Of a stretch of 64,000 nt of DNA, positions 1-12,110 are shown in pieces (the stretch's first letter is position 1; every line of letters starts with the position of its first letter). A model generated the notes under the pieces. That model was not told where the DNA came from. It saw only the letters and a list, made by a program, of their open reading frames with translations, and searched no databases. A program made the translations under genes and the position numbers. This DNA comes from Amoebophrya sp. A120 (taxonomy: Eukaryota; Sar; Dinophyceae; Syndiniales; Amoebophryaceae): NCBI GenBank assembly GCA_905178155.1, contig CAJINV010000001.1:15624142-15688141 (forward strand). The letters are read 5' to 3'.

Positions 1-348
1 TCAATTTTGATGGTGGATTTTTCCCCAACGCGTGAATGCCATACCAACAAATGATCGAAAAAATTGTTGGTGCAGGAATGCTGGTGCTATTATACTTCTA
101 GTTCCATTATATCTGAATGGATGCTTTTTATTATTTTCTAGCTACACGTATAAGAAATAGAAAATTCACCCTTGTAGTTTTGACAACTAGGTCTGGACGA
201 AGAATTGAGACAAAATCCTAAGCACGTCCAGAAGTAAAACGCCGTTGTTTTTATTGTTCCACACTTGCGCAATTGTTTTCATTGTTCCAGCACGCTGCTG
301 TTAAATCGCAACTGTTTCCATTGTTCCACCACCACTACCACCACCAGA

Positions 349-3052
349 ATGTCATCAAACCCCCCTGATGAACATGCTCCGCGCTCCACGGACGGGGCAA
401 ACGCTTCGCCCGTAGGTAGAAGTAGTCGTGCGCCGGATGATGTCGCACAACACTCGTTGCCAACTTTGCTAGAAAAAGAGGAGCCAGCCGCGGCGAAAGG
501 ATCTGCGACCGGTATGGCCGCGCAGAGGAAGATTTCCGGCACTTTGGAAATCGCACTAGAAGGTAACGACTGCAACCACTTCTCGGCGGCTACCATTACG
601 GGCGGTTGGTTGGAGGCGACCGATGGTACTCGTTTTGCTCTTTCGCCCGGTGGGAAAATTTCGTCTGTGATCGTGCCGTCTGAAAACGACAAGACGACTC
701 GTGTAGTCGGTCTGGCCACGAGCCAGAAGGAAAAAGAGAACGAACCCGAGCCCACCCCACCAGAGATCATAGCGAGTGTGAACGAGAACAAACTCCTCCT
801 GGGCGACGAAAACAAGAACTTCTACCCGGACGAGGATGAGGACAAGAAGAAGGATCACGAGAAAAAGAACAGCCGGGAGTTGGAGGGCCTGTTATTCGAA
901 GACTTCGACGGGCTGAGCTCAATCGGGAAGAATTCCCCCGGAGATTGTGAGTTGGAGCTGGATGGGGCGCCAGAATTCGAGGAAAGCGAAAAGGTGGAAG
1001 AGAACAACAAGGTCAAGGAAATGCATACAGTGCGCGACGAGGCGAAGACGAAGCAGATGAACGACCGGCACCAGAAGACCCCGGCCGCGGAGGTTGGAGC
1101 ACAGGGAGCGGCCGAGTTGCTACCCTTCCCGAAGAAGCGCGATTTTTTCGCCGGCGAACTGTTAGGGCAGCGCCTGCCCGACCCGACGTTCGCGGCGATC
1201 GACTTCCACGCAAATCCGCCATCTCCGCCGGACACGCGCGAGCGGAGCTGCTTCGATCAGAAGGCCGAAGACGAAAGAGAGGACATCTTCCGGGCGGTCT
1301 GCAACGCGGTCGAGCGGCGCAACGGAATGGGTATGGACCCACGGCAGGGCCTCGGCCCACTGCGCGAGCGGTCAGCGAGCGCAGTGATCACGGGGCGCGA
1401 TGCGTACACACGGACGGAGTGGGATATCCTTTGCCAAGATGCCGCGCGCTCTTCTTCTTGTTCTTTTCTTTCGAAGCGCAGTCAGGTGGTCACGATGGAA
1501 AAACAAAAAGCGCAACGATCGAGCCGCAAGAAATGAAGTGCAAAACTTGCAACGCTCGCTGTTAGAAACCACAAAAATAAACTGCGTGGCCAAATCTGAA
1601 ACGAAAACAAAGAATCACTTTTGAAGAACGAGCAGAAGTGCGCGCGGGTGTTTTTGCACCTCATACAGAAAGATGGACTGCTTTACGAATGGCTGGAGGA
1701 TTATCCACAAAAAAAAAGCCATCCCCATCCAAACTGTAGACTATGTTGCTTTTTGTGCATGTTTCGCGCCACTACTAGTGGTGCGAAACATGCACAGAGT
1801 CCAGGAACTTGCCATGCAAAAAACTCTTTGATGGGCATGGCTCTTTTCTTCTGGATAAGTGTCAGAAAAAAAAGCCGAAGGGCGGCTATTCCCGCCCGAG
1901 AGTCCCAAAGTGCTTCAGTCCGTTCATAAGCAAGTTCGGCGATGAGTACGTATCTAGTGCAAAGGTATCGCACTCGTAGCAATTGCAGTTTGTTATGAAC
2001 AACGACAAGCGTTTTTTGTTTTTCTAAGGTCAATCAGCACAACAAGTACAAATTTGAAATTTCATTTTTCATGCAGAGAAAAAAACTGTCATGCAATTCA
2101 TAAAACTCGCGCGATGCTTTTGCAATTCATAGAACTTCGACTTGGATGACTCGGAGGATTTATTGCACCTACAGTCCGAGAACGACTCAGAGCATTCGCA
2201 GCTGGATTTGGCCGACAAGAACAGGTATTGTGTTAAATTTCGCATGCAGAAGCTGTTGTAGTTGAAGATAGAAACTAAGCGCAAACTAACCGTCGATGTG
2301 TATTGACAATCATGCTTGAGGGACATCCTCAACACTTATACAGGTGTATCAAAACCTGCTCAATATGGTCGCGTGGTGAAGCGGAAAGTGATACTTTAGC
2401 ACACAATACCTCCGGGGGCATCATGGCAGGTGGTGCGAGTGTCCATGCGGAAATGAAGAAGGCTCGTGTACCGGGATCCGAGTTTGCCTTTTCGTCCAAG
2501 GACATCTTCACTGACCAGCAAAATGGAAATACAACCACGGAGACAAAAGCTAAAATATCGCCCTCTTCCCTGCGCCACAACATTCTGCCGAGCGTTGAGG
2601 TTGACACGGGTGATCTTGAGATGGAGGACAAGTTTTCTACCAACTCGACGCGCGGCCACCGAAATAACCCGATCAACGCTGCCTCATCTTCATCTACCTC
2701 CACTTCTACTGCGGTAAATTTCCTGAACAAAAAAGCAACGCCAGCTGCTGGTGCGGATTCCGACCCTTCTTCTTCCGTGGACGACAGTTGGCTCGACGAG
2801 AATGGGGAGAAGATGTCTGTGGCGGCGTACTGGTACAAACGAAGTTCGAAGAAGGTGGCAGCCCGCGCACAGGCAAAATTGGCGCAAAAGAAATCGGGTA
2901 GCGGCGAGGACAATGAGAAGAGCGAGCTGGTGGAGGATCAGAAAGTCGAGGAGGACAGCGAGTGCGAGGAAGAGGAGGAAAACGACGGTGGAAGCAAGAT
3001 CGAGAACTGCTCTGGCGAGGAGAAAGGCGAGGATCAAGACTCTGATTTATAG
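349..3052 (+). CDS. Acidic low-complexity protein, unknown function (3 exons proposed)
   Basis: Proposed exons are 349-1485, 2133-2224 and 2344-3052, joined in phase to about 645 aa. I chose ATG 349 over the earlier in-frame ATG at 265 because the intervening codons are a Cys/Thr-rich run that looks like untranslated leader. The first intron (GT at 1486, AG before 2133) joins in phase 0. The middle exon encodes an acidic Asp/Glu/Ser segment and ends at a GT at 2225; the second intron ends in AG just before 2344. The last exon has a Ser/Thr-rich middle, a short Lys/Arg-rich stretch and an almost wholly acidic C-terminus. No domain was recognised. The highly charged composition would suit a nuclear or chromatin protein, but that is only inference. 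It may also be two separate genes, since the 647-nt first intron is long for this window. Confidence 0.45.
1754..1796. repeat. 43-bp near-perfect palindrome in an intron
   Basis: Left and right arms of about 20 bases (starting TGTGCATGTTTCGC and ending GCGAAACATGCACA) are inverted copies with one mismatch and almost no spacer, centred on ACTAGT. It lies inside the proposed 1486-2132 intron. It would form a long hairpin in RNA or a cruciform in DNA. A second, weaker inverted pair (GCCATGC/GCATGGC) lies just downstream, at about 1811-1850. Confidence 0.8.
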
Positions 3053-5560
3053 ATGGGCTCCTGGAAAATTTTATGCAAAAATACTTTCACTTCTCCCTCA
3101 ACGTCGACACCGTCGAAAAAGGCATGGACATCATACGGAAGCCTTTGCTTTTGCAAATTAAAGGAAACGCATGAGCAATCGAAGATACGACAGCAGCGAC
3201 ATCGGTAACCTAAATACAAATAGGAAGAGGCATGCTCTGGACACAAAATTACTTGTATTTTTACAGCATTGTCATGAGCGTGATGGTGATGCTTCCAGCG
3301 AGCTGTAGGTTGCACTGAAAAAAAAGGGTTGAAACAGTAGATGGAGATGCAGAAATAGTCTGCATTGATGCAAGTCGCGCGTCGATGGGTGTCCGCGTGC
3401 TCGAGCGAGAAAAAGTTTTTCCATTCGATCTGCTCTTTTTAGGGTTTCGGAATTTTCAAGAGAGCCCGGGAACCGGACGACGAGGACATCAACGCATACA
3501 ACCTAAACCTATTCGAGTGCTTCACTAATAAACCAACTGGGATTTCTTACAGATGAGAACCATTGATGTGCTTACGTTTAGCGTGAAGATGAACAAATGA
3601 AATCACACCGCCATCCAATGTGAACATAGATGAAGAGAAGGCTACGACGGTTCTCATAATATGGGTTTTCGGTTGGCGGGTTCATCAACTTTATAAGAAA
3701 TAGAAATAAAAACATGCGAGGATGCTAGTACTTGGCGAAATAATATTAATAGGAAATTGTCGGAATTGAAACTCCTGCATTTGCTACACTGCTGACTCAA
3801 GGTTGCGCAAATAGAAATACGCAGCAAGAAGTGATGTAGTTTCTAATCGATTTACGACGAGTGGTTTATTGTTCCTTTTTCTTCGATGAAAGCGAGCGAC
3901 ATGATTTTATTCGACGGTGCTAACCAAGTCGAAAATATAAAGTGCGGCAGTAGATCATAACAACGCAAATTTAGGCACTTAATTTTTGGAAATAAGATAG
4001 AGACTACGACTACAGTTGTTGAGCAAGTTTCTTTTCTAGACGGCCTAGGACTTCGACTTCATCTGTGTGGAAGCGGACTTCATATTGCGGAGTCTTCCAC
4101 CAGTCTCAGCTGGAAAAAATTGCTACATTACAAGGTACAGTCCGGGTGTGTGAGTATGTGTATGAAAATATGCGAAACTCATTTTTTTAATTATTTTTTT
4201 AGCGACTCATAGGATTGCGGCTGCGGTGAACACGTGACGTTGTCACAAATTTCAAACATTTGCATCGAACGAACGTGTTGTGGCCTTTTGATGGGAGGCC
4301 ATGCTCTACCTCTTTTTTTGTTCCTTTCATCACTAGGCTTCGGCGTGATCTAGCTGCACATATGGCTGTGGCTCATGTTTTGATTTATTTTGGCAGCACT
4401 ACCGAAACGAAATCGCAAAGGAAAGACGGGAGATGCTCACTCCGTCTGCACATCACGATTTACTCTTTCTAAACGTGGTTTTTTTCAGCTTGTTGGAGTT
4501 GTTCTTGTCTCCTCCTCCTGGAACTGAAGAAAGGATTATTTCACTAATAGGTAGTGTCCTACTTGATGAAGATGTTGTCTAACAGACACACACGACATTT
4601 CAAATGAAGTAAGGCAATTGAACTTTGCTGGGGGTACTACTATATGAAAAAGCTTCGGCTTGTTGATCATGAAACGCAAAGAATTACAAGAACGAAGAAC
4701 GGAGACTGGTGTAGGAGGTGCTGACTCTCGAGCCTAGAGAGACTACGACAGGCTTTCGAACCACCAGGGAGGAACCTGCTCGGACATGCCTAGTCCTAGC
4801 AGCCAAAGAAATGGCAATGCGTGATGTTCTTCAACGGCTCGTTGACTCGTCAAACGCTCACACCAAGGAGCCGCCCGTGTAGTAAGTTAGTGCACTTGTT
4901 GGAAAAATTGCAGCACGACCACGACGACAAGAAGTGCTCAACAGCTAAGTTGTAGCTACCTGGCTGTACCTGGACTGCACCAGCGCCAATTTCTGGCGCG
5001 ACTGGAAGAGAAGAATGGTGAGAGCAAAATGGCAATGGGTAGGGAGCTGCACCACAAAAGTGCTGCAAGCCGCTAAAGTAAGTTCTTGTCAGTGATAAAA
5101 GAGTAGTAAGGAGTTGGAGCCGCGAGTGTAGGTGTACTAAGACTGACCCTAGCACTAGCAGACTACGCATAAAACATTTTTCAAATCTTCAGTCGTTTTC
5201 TTTCGGAGGGACAATCACAAACTGGATCGTTTATCCGGTTCTGCTTCTGTCATCGAGATGAAGAAAAACAATAACGCGTGACAATGTAGTTCCTTCGACG
5301 AGATCGCTCATCGTTGTCCTGCTTCTTCGAAGGCGAAGTCCGAAGGTGAAGCAGCGTTGCAGTGTGTTGTGCGGCAGCAAGAACTCCAACTGCGACATTC
5401 GTTCTTGTTGAGCAGAATTCATCTACATCTCCAGTAGTTGGAGACACGCTTGCCACGCACTAATATCGACGCAAGACCACAACACAACTTCTTCGTGGGT
5501 GCATTTACTACTTATTTTCTCCGGCTCTGACCAGGTCTGACTTCTTGTGCCGGCTTCATC
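3053..5560. other. 2.5-kb stretch with no convincing gene
   Basis: I see no long coding frame and no conserved family here. One possible small exon is 4040-4133: it is preceded by a pyrimidine tract ending in CTAG, followed by GT, and open in one frame. It could be a 3' exon of the upstream gene or a 5' exon of the next. Otherwise the stretch is AT-rich spacer with short direct repeats. Confidence 0.4.
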
Positions 5561-8500
5561 ATGCCACCGTCTCTTCCCCGTCCTGGTCGTCTTGAGGAGC
5601 AGAACGACTTTGCTGGAGATCCGCACTGCTCCACCACAAAAATTATCGTTCCAGTGAATTTCACGGGCACTACAACGTCCGTGCTGGGAACGGTAGGCGA
5701 AACGACCGGAGAAGAAGTAGTTGCGACCACACCGCAAGATGATGAACCTCGCGTTTTCACAATCAAGACCGGTTCTCTGAAGACACTTGGTGGCGGTTCC
5801 ATAAGTGTGGTCGGCGGAACGATAAATGTGACGAATATTCCTACGGCTCCTGCGAGCCTGGTCCCGGCGAGCGTTGATACGGCGAAAGACGCGGGTGCAG
5901 AAAAGGTGATCCCGAGTGCGGCTATGGGGGAGTTGGCCGCGACGGCCGCGAGCGAAAATCGCGAAACGCTTGAGAGGCTGAATCTTAACAAGGTCTGTTC
6001 CAAGGCACCAGAGGTACAAGTGGATACAATTATTTCACAGGATTTCGTGTGAGGAGTCAGTGTCTTGCTCTTGACTCTAGGTGATGGACTGTCGATTCTT
6101 GATGCTGGGCTGTCAACGACGATGCCGTGCTTTTCACGACACTCCTGAACGCTGGTGAGTGCCAGTTTTTCGTATTCATTGAATCAATCTCATTGTAGTA
6201 TGTAAGGTAGCTTGTTCCACCGAAGAACGTGACCATGAACACATGCAAACTCAGGAGCTCCTGTTGGTCCCGGACAAGGAACCTGCTAATATGGCTACCA
6301 GTTTAATCTCGCCGAAGCAGGCCCGCAAGGAGGACGCAAAGGCTGCACTGAAAGAAATAGAAAGTGAAGATGACCAAGAACCAGGGCAGCACCTGTACCA
6401 GACGAGGGAAGAACGAAAGGGTGAACTCTTGTTGCTCGTGGACGATACCGACGCAAACACTTTCACTTCGTCTTTGAATGCAGCATCGACGTCGCACCAC
6501 CAGCTCCGAGTACAAGATCAAGGCGAGAAAGTAGAGGGCGAGCCAGTAGAAGAAGCACCATCTCCATCGTCTGCCGCCGTCGACCTCGATGTGAGCGTGA
6601 GCATGTCCGCGAAGAACGAGCTGTACAATTTTTTGAAAACCTGTGCAGCCGATAGGAAACCTGACATCTCCGACGGCGATATTCATGCCGCATCTTCATC
6701 TACTGCAAAATCTAGAAACGAAAGCGCTGCCGGCCCGGCCGAGCAGCACGCCACCGGCGCCGCAGTGGAAAGCGACAGAATGGAAACTAACGCACTTGAT
6801 GCAGAGGATGAGGCAGAAAATGAAGACGATCCTGAGCTGTATCACACAAAAAAATGTCTAGCGTGCAAGCATATTATTAATATTATCTTCAGTGTGCATT
6901 ATTTACAATGCAAAAATAAAGGTAAGCTTAAACACACAGTCTCCGTCACAGAGTCCATGCATAGCTGAAACAGGCTGCTACGGCGAGCGAGCTCCTGGAG
7001 ACAACGAGATCTCTTTGTCTACTTATTCTTCACCGCTCATCTATGCAAGTTAAAAAGCCCAAAGCTTAAACTGCACGAGCGCTTTTCTGTGTGATAATGT
7101 CCTGAAACAGTTGCAAGAGATGGACGCACTTCTCCCGGACAATATTTTCGACGAGAATGGAGACGAGGACGACGCGGAAGCAGCTGCGCATTATGTATAC
7201 GCATTTTACGGTTTACGCACTGCAAAAACGTCGAGGTCTGGAAGAGTGGTCCGGAAATTTGTCATGCATTTTGATTTTTTGACCACTAAAACGGGCGGTG
7301 TTTCTCCAGACCTTGGTGGTGACCGGTTGAGACACCGATCGCCAGCTACTTACAAGCAGCAACATAGATAGTTCGTTAAACAGTCACTCGCTCGCCTGAA
7401 GAAGCGAACACACGATTGATTTTTTGGACAACGCAATCTTCTGGGCTCTGTTTGAAATTTATGCGGAGGGGGCTATCATGACTGACAAGTTGTACGTTTG
7501 CACGTGTCAAGAATGGGCCCCCGGAACAATTACTGGCTTGCCGGGCAGTCAATTTAACTTTACGCATCATATTAAGTTTGCAGCACGTTTCCAGACCCAG
7601 GCATGTTGGCAATGCATACGCGGCGGCCGCATTCTTGGATCCTTCCTCGCCGGTCGATCTCAAGGCTGGTGCACATATTCCGGTAGAAGAGGGGATGGAC
7701 GATGAACACGATATCAAGAAATTGAACGACGCTGATGGTGATGTCCAGCATGAAGTAGAAAGCGATGTGCTAGGTGCGATGGAGCGGACGGAAACGGAGA
7801 CCATGGGAAAGCAAGCTGAACAAGATGAAGGGACAAGCAAAACCAATGCCAAACGCCCGCGATCCCGATCGCGATCCAAACAAAACGAAAACCAAAAAGG
7901 AGGTAAGCCCATGGCCATGTGAATGCGGCTCAACTTTTTTTCAACGTGAATGTTTCTAGTTGCTCTTGCGACGTAGACTTTATGAGTGCGCATGTAAATG
8001 TTGGTGTTGGGTACCTAAATAGATGTACTAACACCGCTGTTGTTTATTTTGCGACAGATGAGGACGGTAAGCTTCACCTTTTCCTTTCTAAACCAAAAAC
8101 CAACAATACCAAACCAATAATTATCTTGCACTGATGAAGGAGAAATAAAATCTCCAGATGAAGTTCCTGTGACTGACTCTTTGCTTCTGCTCACCGCTCG
8201 CGAGAACGAAGACGTGGACACCTTCATGACGGAAGATGTTGACGCAGATGCACACCAACATGAGCCTGCGACAAAGAGCCAGAAAAAGGCTGTGGAGGAG
8301 GTGGACAAGGTCAAGGATAGGGAGTTCGAACGTAGTCACGAGAGCAACAGAGCTTCCTTCTACCCCTTGCTGCGCGCGACCTTTTTCAGAGGACCCAGAC
8401 TGCGTCTGGAGCGGATCGAGGCAAGGACGCATCTCGTGAACTACACGGCGGCGGGAAAGTACAAGACGTCGGAATGGCTCGGGCAGAAGATCAAGGACGA

Positions 8501-10412
8501 GCTTCGCTTTACCTGCGCGGAGCTCAGCGCCGAAAAGCAGTTAACGGCGGGCGTCCCGCAGTTTTTTGTCACCGGGGAAATGGCTTTGATCGACAAGATC
8601 GTAGAAGAAGCAAACGAGCAAATCTTCCAAAAGGCAGTGGCCGCATTGGAAGTGATACCCAGTGCAAAAGCATCGCACTCGTTCAAGAGGTCGCTGTGGT
8701 CCTATCGTATAGTTACTAATTGCGGCGAACTTCCTTGGAAATTAATGAGTAAGAGAGCACAAGTTTGCGTGTTGACGTCACAGATTGCGAAATAAGTAGT
8801 AGCTGGTGACAAGTTAGCATGAGCAGGCATCGGGCATGCGTACGATTGACTATCTTCAATTCCTACGAGTGCGATGGATAGTTTTGCACTGGATAAAACG
8901 TCACAAGCAAGAACATCACAGCTGCAGGATTGCCGGAAGAAAAGCAACAGGAGGAACTGGCAAGTTTCTTCTCTGCGATACCGATCACCAAAGCACCAAA
9001 TAAGAGCAAAGGGAACTCTCACTCTGCAAACTACGATTTCGAGTACGGCACCTACCTGATCGCGGCTTTCCAGCAGGATCGTCGCGATCACGAATCGGGA
9101 AGTACTGCGGTCGGAGATTCATCACAGGAGGTCGAGTTTCTTTCGGACAACTTCCAATCTGCATTCGACGGCGGTCGCCTGGCCGCAAAGATAAACGCAG
9201 CTGAAATATGCGATGTAAAAGCCCGTGCCGGTGCCCCCCTTCACCATGGATTTGCATATGTTTCATCTAACAATAACAAACTCGTTCTAAATTTGCGAAT
9301 GTGCAACGTATCAATCACTTGCTTCCCGTGTAGTTATCGTGCTCGTGGTTGATGGCCTTGGTCACATGGTAAAGGAAATGTGATTGTGGCTCCCGCCGAG
9401 GCAGGTTTTCATTGCACACGAATCTGCGAAGAACGATGCTGGAGAAAAAATAACCAACCCGGTGAATAAACAGAACAGCATACCAAAAAAAATTCTGCGC
9501 GTTCCCACTCCCATGAAGAAGATGAAGATACAAGGCAAGTCCAGTGCTAGTTCTTCTTCGACGTGTAACACTAGCAGGAACAGCTCCTCGTCGTCGGCGA
9601 CGTCTAAGAAAGCCGACAAGATGAAGAAAAGCAAAACCAATCAAGCCAAGGCTTCATCCGCAGCTAGCAAGAAAACTGCCGCTGTCTTTGGACTGAAGAG
9701 CAACGACGCCGATTTGAGTGAGAAAGTGACGAACACCACGGCCACCGCCGTATCTGGGCAGGGCTCGTCGTCCTTGTTGATCAACAAGAATCCGACTTCT
9801 ACTGACACCAACGCCACTACCCTGAAAGGACTAGAAGTTTCTGGACATGAGAAGAACACATCGACATCCGAAGGTGCAGCTGGTGTCCTCGCAGGAGAAC
9901 AGGGAGGACAAGAGCGTGAAGGACTGGCTGCTGGTCAAGGTAAACCAGAAGCTTTGAGGTTTTACCCCTCGATCCCAATGAAAATCATTAAGGCCAAAAT
10001 GGGGCGCGGACGGCCGAAGAAGACTGATATTGCTGGCGCAGCTGCAACATCTTCTACTAGTTCTAGCTCCAAGACAACACTAAAGCCGGCTTCCAAGTCT
10101 TCATCGTCCTCAGCAAATAACTCCAAGAGCGCGCCGATGGGTGTGCAGCAGGGAGGGGAGGTGGAAATAAAATCAGGAGGCGCTACGTCTTCTTCTGGCT
10201 CCGGCTCCGGGTCCAGCAGCAGGAAGGTTGTCACGTCTAGTACGGTTTTCGAGGATCAACAAAAATCCGGTTCCTCGTGGTCTTCAAGTGCTGCGTCCTC
10301 CTCCTTCGACGCGAGAGTGGCCAAGGTTGCTGCAGCATCTTCCACCGGTTGTACCGGTAAACATTACAACTCGAATAAGGACAGTTGTTCCACCAGTTGG
10401 ATGAAGAAGTAG
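5561..10412 (+). CDS. Large low-complexity protein with an AT-hook, unknown function (8 exons proposed)
   Basis: Proposed exons are 5561-6013, 6255-6839, 7105-7202, 7622-7902, 8058-8066 (9-nt microexon), 8158-8651, 8912-9214 and 9405-10412, about 1,076 aa with one continuous frame. Introns after 6013, 7902, 8066 and 9214 are GT-AG. Those at 6840-7104, 7203-7621 and 8652-8911 carry inverted-repeat ends. The N-terminal half is acidic and Ser-rich. Residues encoded by 8158-9214 form the only globular-looking region (it includes a YDFEYGTYLIAAF stretch) and match nothing I recognise. The C-terminal exon is Ser/Lys-rich and has one AT-hook core, GRGRPKK, near 10005-10025, so DNA binding in the nucleus is plausible. 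The true start may lie upstream. The 6840-7104 junction is the least certain. Confidence 0.5.
6840..7104. mobile_element. Introner-like intron with terminal inverted repeats
   Basis: The left end TATCACACA and the right end TGTGTGATA are inverted copies, and similarity continues inward (…TCTAGCGTGCA against TGCACGAGCG…). Joining at the CTG trinucleotides (6837-6839 and 7102-7104) keeps the reading frame. A GT-AG solution in the right frame was not found. The flanking direct repeat is only 3 bp here, so the exact boundary is uncertain. Confidence 0.5.
7203..7621. mobile_element. Introner-like intron flanked by ATACGC direct repeats
   Basis: ATACGC occurs at 7197-7202 and again at 7616-7621. 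Removing the interval together with one copy fuses the upstream and downstream frames into a single open frame (HYVYA joined to AAAFLDP). The ends are inverted copies over roughly 50 bp, including GGTCTGGAA near 7234 and its complement TTCCAGACC near 7590. An exact copy of the internal motif AAATTTGTCATGC lies at 7255-7267. Confidence 0.6.
8058..8066 (+). other. Candidate 9-nt microexon
   Basis: ATGAGGACG is bounded by CGACAG on the left and GTAAGC on the right. The neighbouring exons end at 7902 (phase 1, followed by GTAAGC) and start at 8158 (after CTCCAG). Including it adds three residues in frame and gives an acidic run (…KG DED DEVP…). Nine nucleotides do not change phase, so frame alone cannot prove that it is used. 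Confidence 0.5.
8652..8911. mobile_element. Intron with imperfect terminal inverted repeats
   Basis: CCAGTGCAAAAGCATCGCACTCG at 8659-8681 (given here only as the arm's span and key bases) is mirrored at 8866-8892, with a 5-nt insertion (GATAG) in the right arm. GT at 8652 and AG at 8910-8911 give a phase-0 GT-AG intron that keeps the frame, so this copy may be spliced conventionally. Confidence 0.55.
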
Positions 10413-10436
10413 AACACTTCTTCATCCAACTGGTGG
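10390..10436 (+). repeat. Perfect 21-bp hairpin spanning the stop codon
   Basis: Arms 10390-10410 and 10416-10436 are exact inverted copies separated by the 5-nt loop AGAAC. The TAG stop of the upstream gene (10410-10412) starts at the last base of the left arm. In the mRNA this would be a very stable stem around the end of translation and the start of the 3' UTR. Confidence 0.9.
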
Positions 10437-10676
10437 TCGAAGGCTTTTTTCTTGCTTCTCGCATTTATGTAAAAAAAACTAAGTCATTTGAATCTCATTG
10501 ATTCCAATGCTTTCTGCAAAGAAATCGAGCAGGCTATTCTTCCTGCGTACATATCATAGTTGCAGATGATGAATAGAGGGCAGTTTCTTTTTTTATATTT
10601 TTTGGTCAGCTGCAAGAGCGGCTAACCTCAACAAGTGCAGACCATGCCCATGCACAGCTGGTTGTGCAATTTTTCA

Positions 10677-10981
10677 TATTACAGTGAAAAGTGCCCCCAC
10701 CCCTCAAATTGCAAAAATTTGTGATGCGAAGTTTCCAAATGAAACCTTTTTGTCATGCATGAAAGGAGTATAAATCTTTCTGATGCAGAGTCTAGGCGTG
10801 TATCGCATCGCTTGCATGACAAGCGCCGCTCTTGCTGGGGTCTTTTGCAATACAAATTTTCGCTATTCACGATTGGAAATCTGTGATGCTGATAGGTGCA
10901 AGAGGGCGAATGTTTCATTTGGAAAGGTTTGCAATACAAATGCTTTCAAGTTCGGGGGTGGGGGCATTTTTCATTCTGATA
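10677..10981. mobile_element. Introner-like element outside any coding frame
   Basis: The ends match as inverted repeats over about 34 bp: the left starts TATTACAGTGAAAAGTGCCC and the right is the complement of TATCAGAATGAAAAATGCCC. The flanks are TTTCA (10672-10676) and TTTCC (10982-10986), a 4-of-5 direct repeat. The ends closely resemble those of the element at 17428-17752, so both belong to one subfamily. It lies about 260 bp past a stop codon and interrupts no coding frame that I can see; it may be in a 3' UTR or intergenic. Confidence 0.7.
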
Positions 10982-12110
10982 TTTCCAGATTTTTCACTAG
11001 AAGAAATTAATGAATCAAGGGGCGCAAAAGTCGCTCACGGAAAGAAATCAATACTGTTAGGCTTAGAATCGTAATGCCCAGGGTAAAATAATGGAATTCA
11101 AGTGTGTTTATGTTTTAGTTTTTTTTCCAAGAAAAAATACTCAGCAGCAGCAACAATATAGCATGGCCATACGAACACGAACATCAAAGAAACAGCAGTC
11201 ACTCATATTTTTTTTTGATGGATGTTGGTGTTGCATGGATAGTGGCACAGTATGTCAAAATTGAAACTCACACTCAAATTATATTTTTTTTTGCCGCAGA
11301 AGATTGCGACTACATTTAACATGTTGCTGCAGAGTCGGAGGCTTTTGAAAGATACTACATGTTGACTTTGTCACACACACGCATGATTGCGAAACGACAA
11401 GCGATCGAAAAGACGAGAAACCCAAATTTGTACTTCATTCTCAAACTCAACATTCAACAACGTCAACGCTGTGAACAATCACAAAGAAAAACGCGGGAAG
11501 TTGGTGTGTATCGTCGTCATCGTCCTGCAGCATTCTTTGTTCACGCTTTCGGATTTAACCTCAAAAAGAAAAAGTTTCATCGCACCCTAAGCCCTAAACC
11601 TTGACGACAGTGCTCGCTCAGGATCGATGAAGCAGAACCAAAGCGAAGATCAACTCTTTTGATTCAGGCTTGTCGACCATTGAGTAAATTTAAGGTGTCG
11701 AAAGTCTCTCTCTTTTGCGCTGATCTTGATCACCATGCGTAATACAACCTGAATTTATCTGTTGAGTGCGGAGTTGAGAGGATATGAATATTTTGTTTGA
11801 GGTGATTGCCGATGCCGGTCAGGGTCAGCTATATTCTTCCATTGTAGCCAGATGAACGTGATTACTAGGCATTTCCCTCTGAGAGCAGTAGTAGTGCAAG
11901 TGCGTATACTTCGTAAGCAACTAGATAGCCGGCATTGGTATTGATATTGTTCCTTTCGCATATGAAATAATTCACCGCGTCCTAATTCAGTCGCATATGA
12001 AATAAATTCAAAAACATAAAAGTAGTTCGACTACGATTAGCCAGAAAAAAATCGACTTCAGTACCACTACCATGCCCATGACTCGCTAACCCCGCCCTCA
12101 TATTTTTCTT
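10982..12110. other. Intergenic stretch, no gene seen
   Basis: AT-rich with several poly-T runs and no frame resembling a real protein. It presumably holds the promoter and leader of the gene starting at 12111, but no specific element was recognised. Confidence 0.5.

Noticed and set aside
8652-8911. Excision at GATA direct repeats flanking the inverted arms
   Set aside because: It would shift into an Arg-rich unlikely frame, whereas a GT-AG choice at 8652/8911 keeps the plausible frame.
10390-10436. Bacterial-type intrinsic terminator
   Set aside because: The stem is not followed by a U-run and the genome is clearly eukaryotic.
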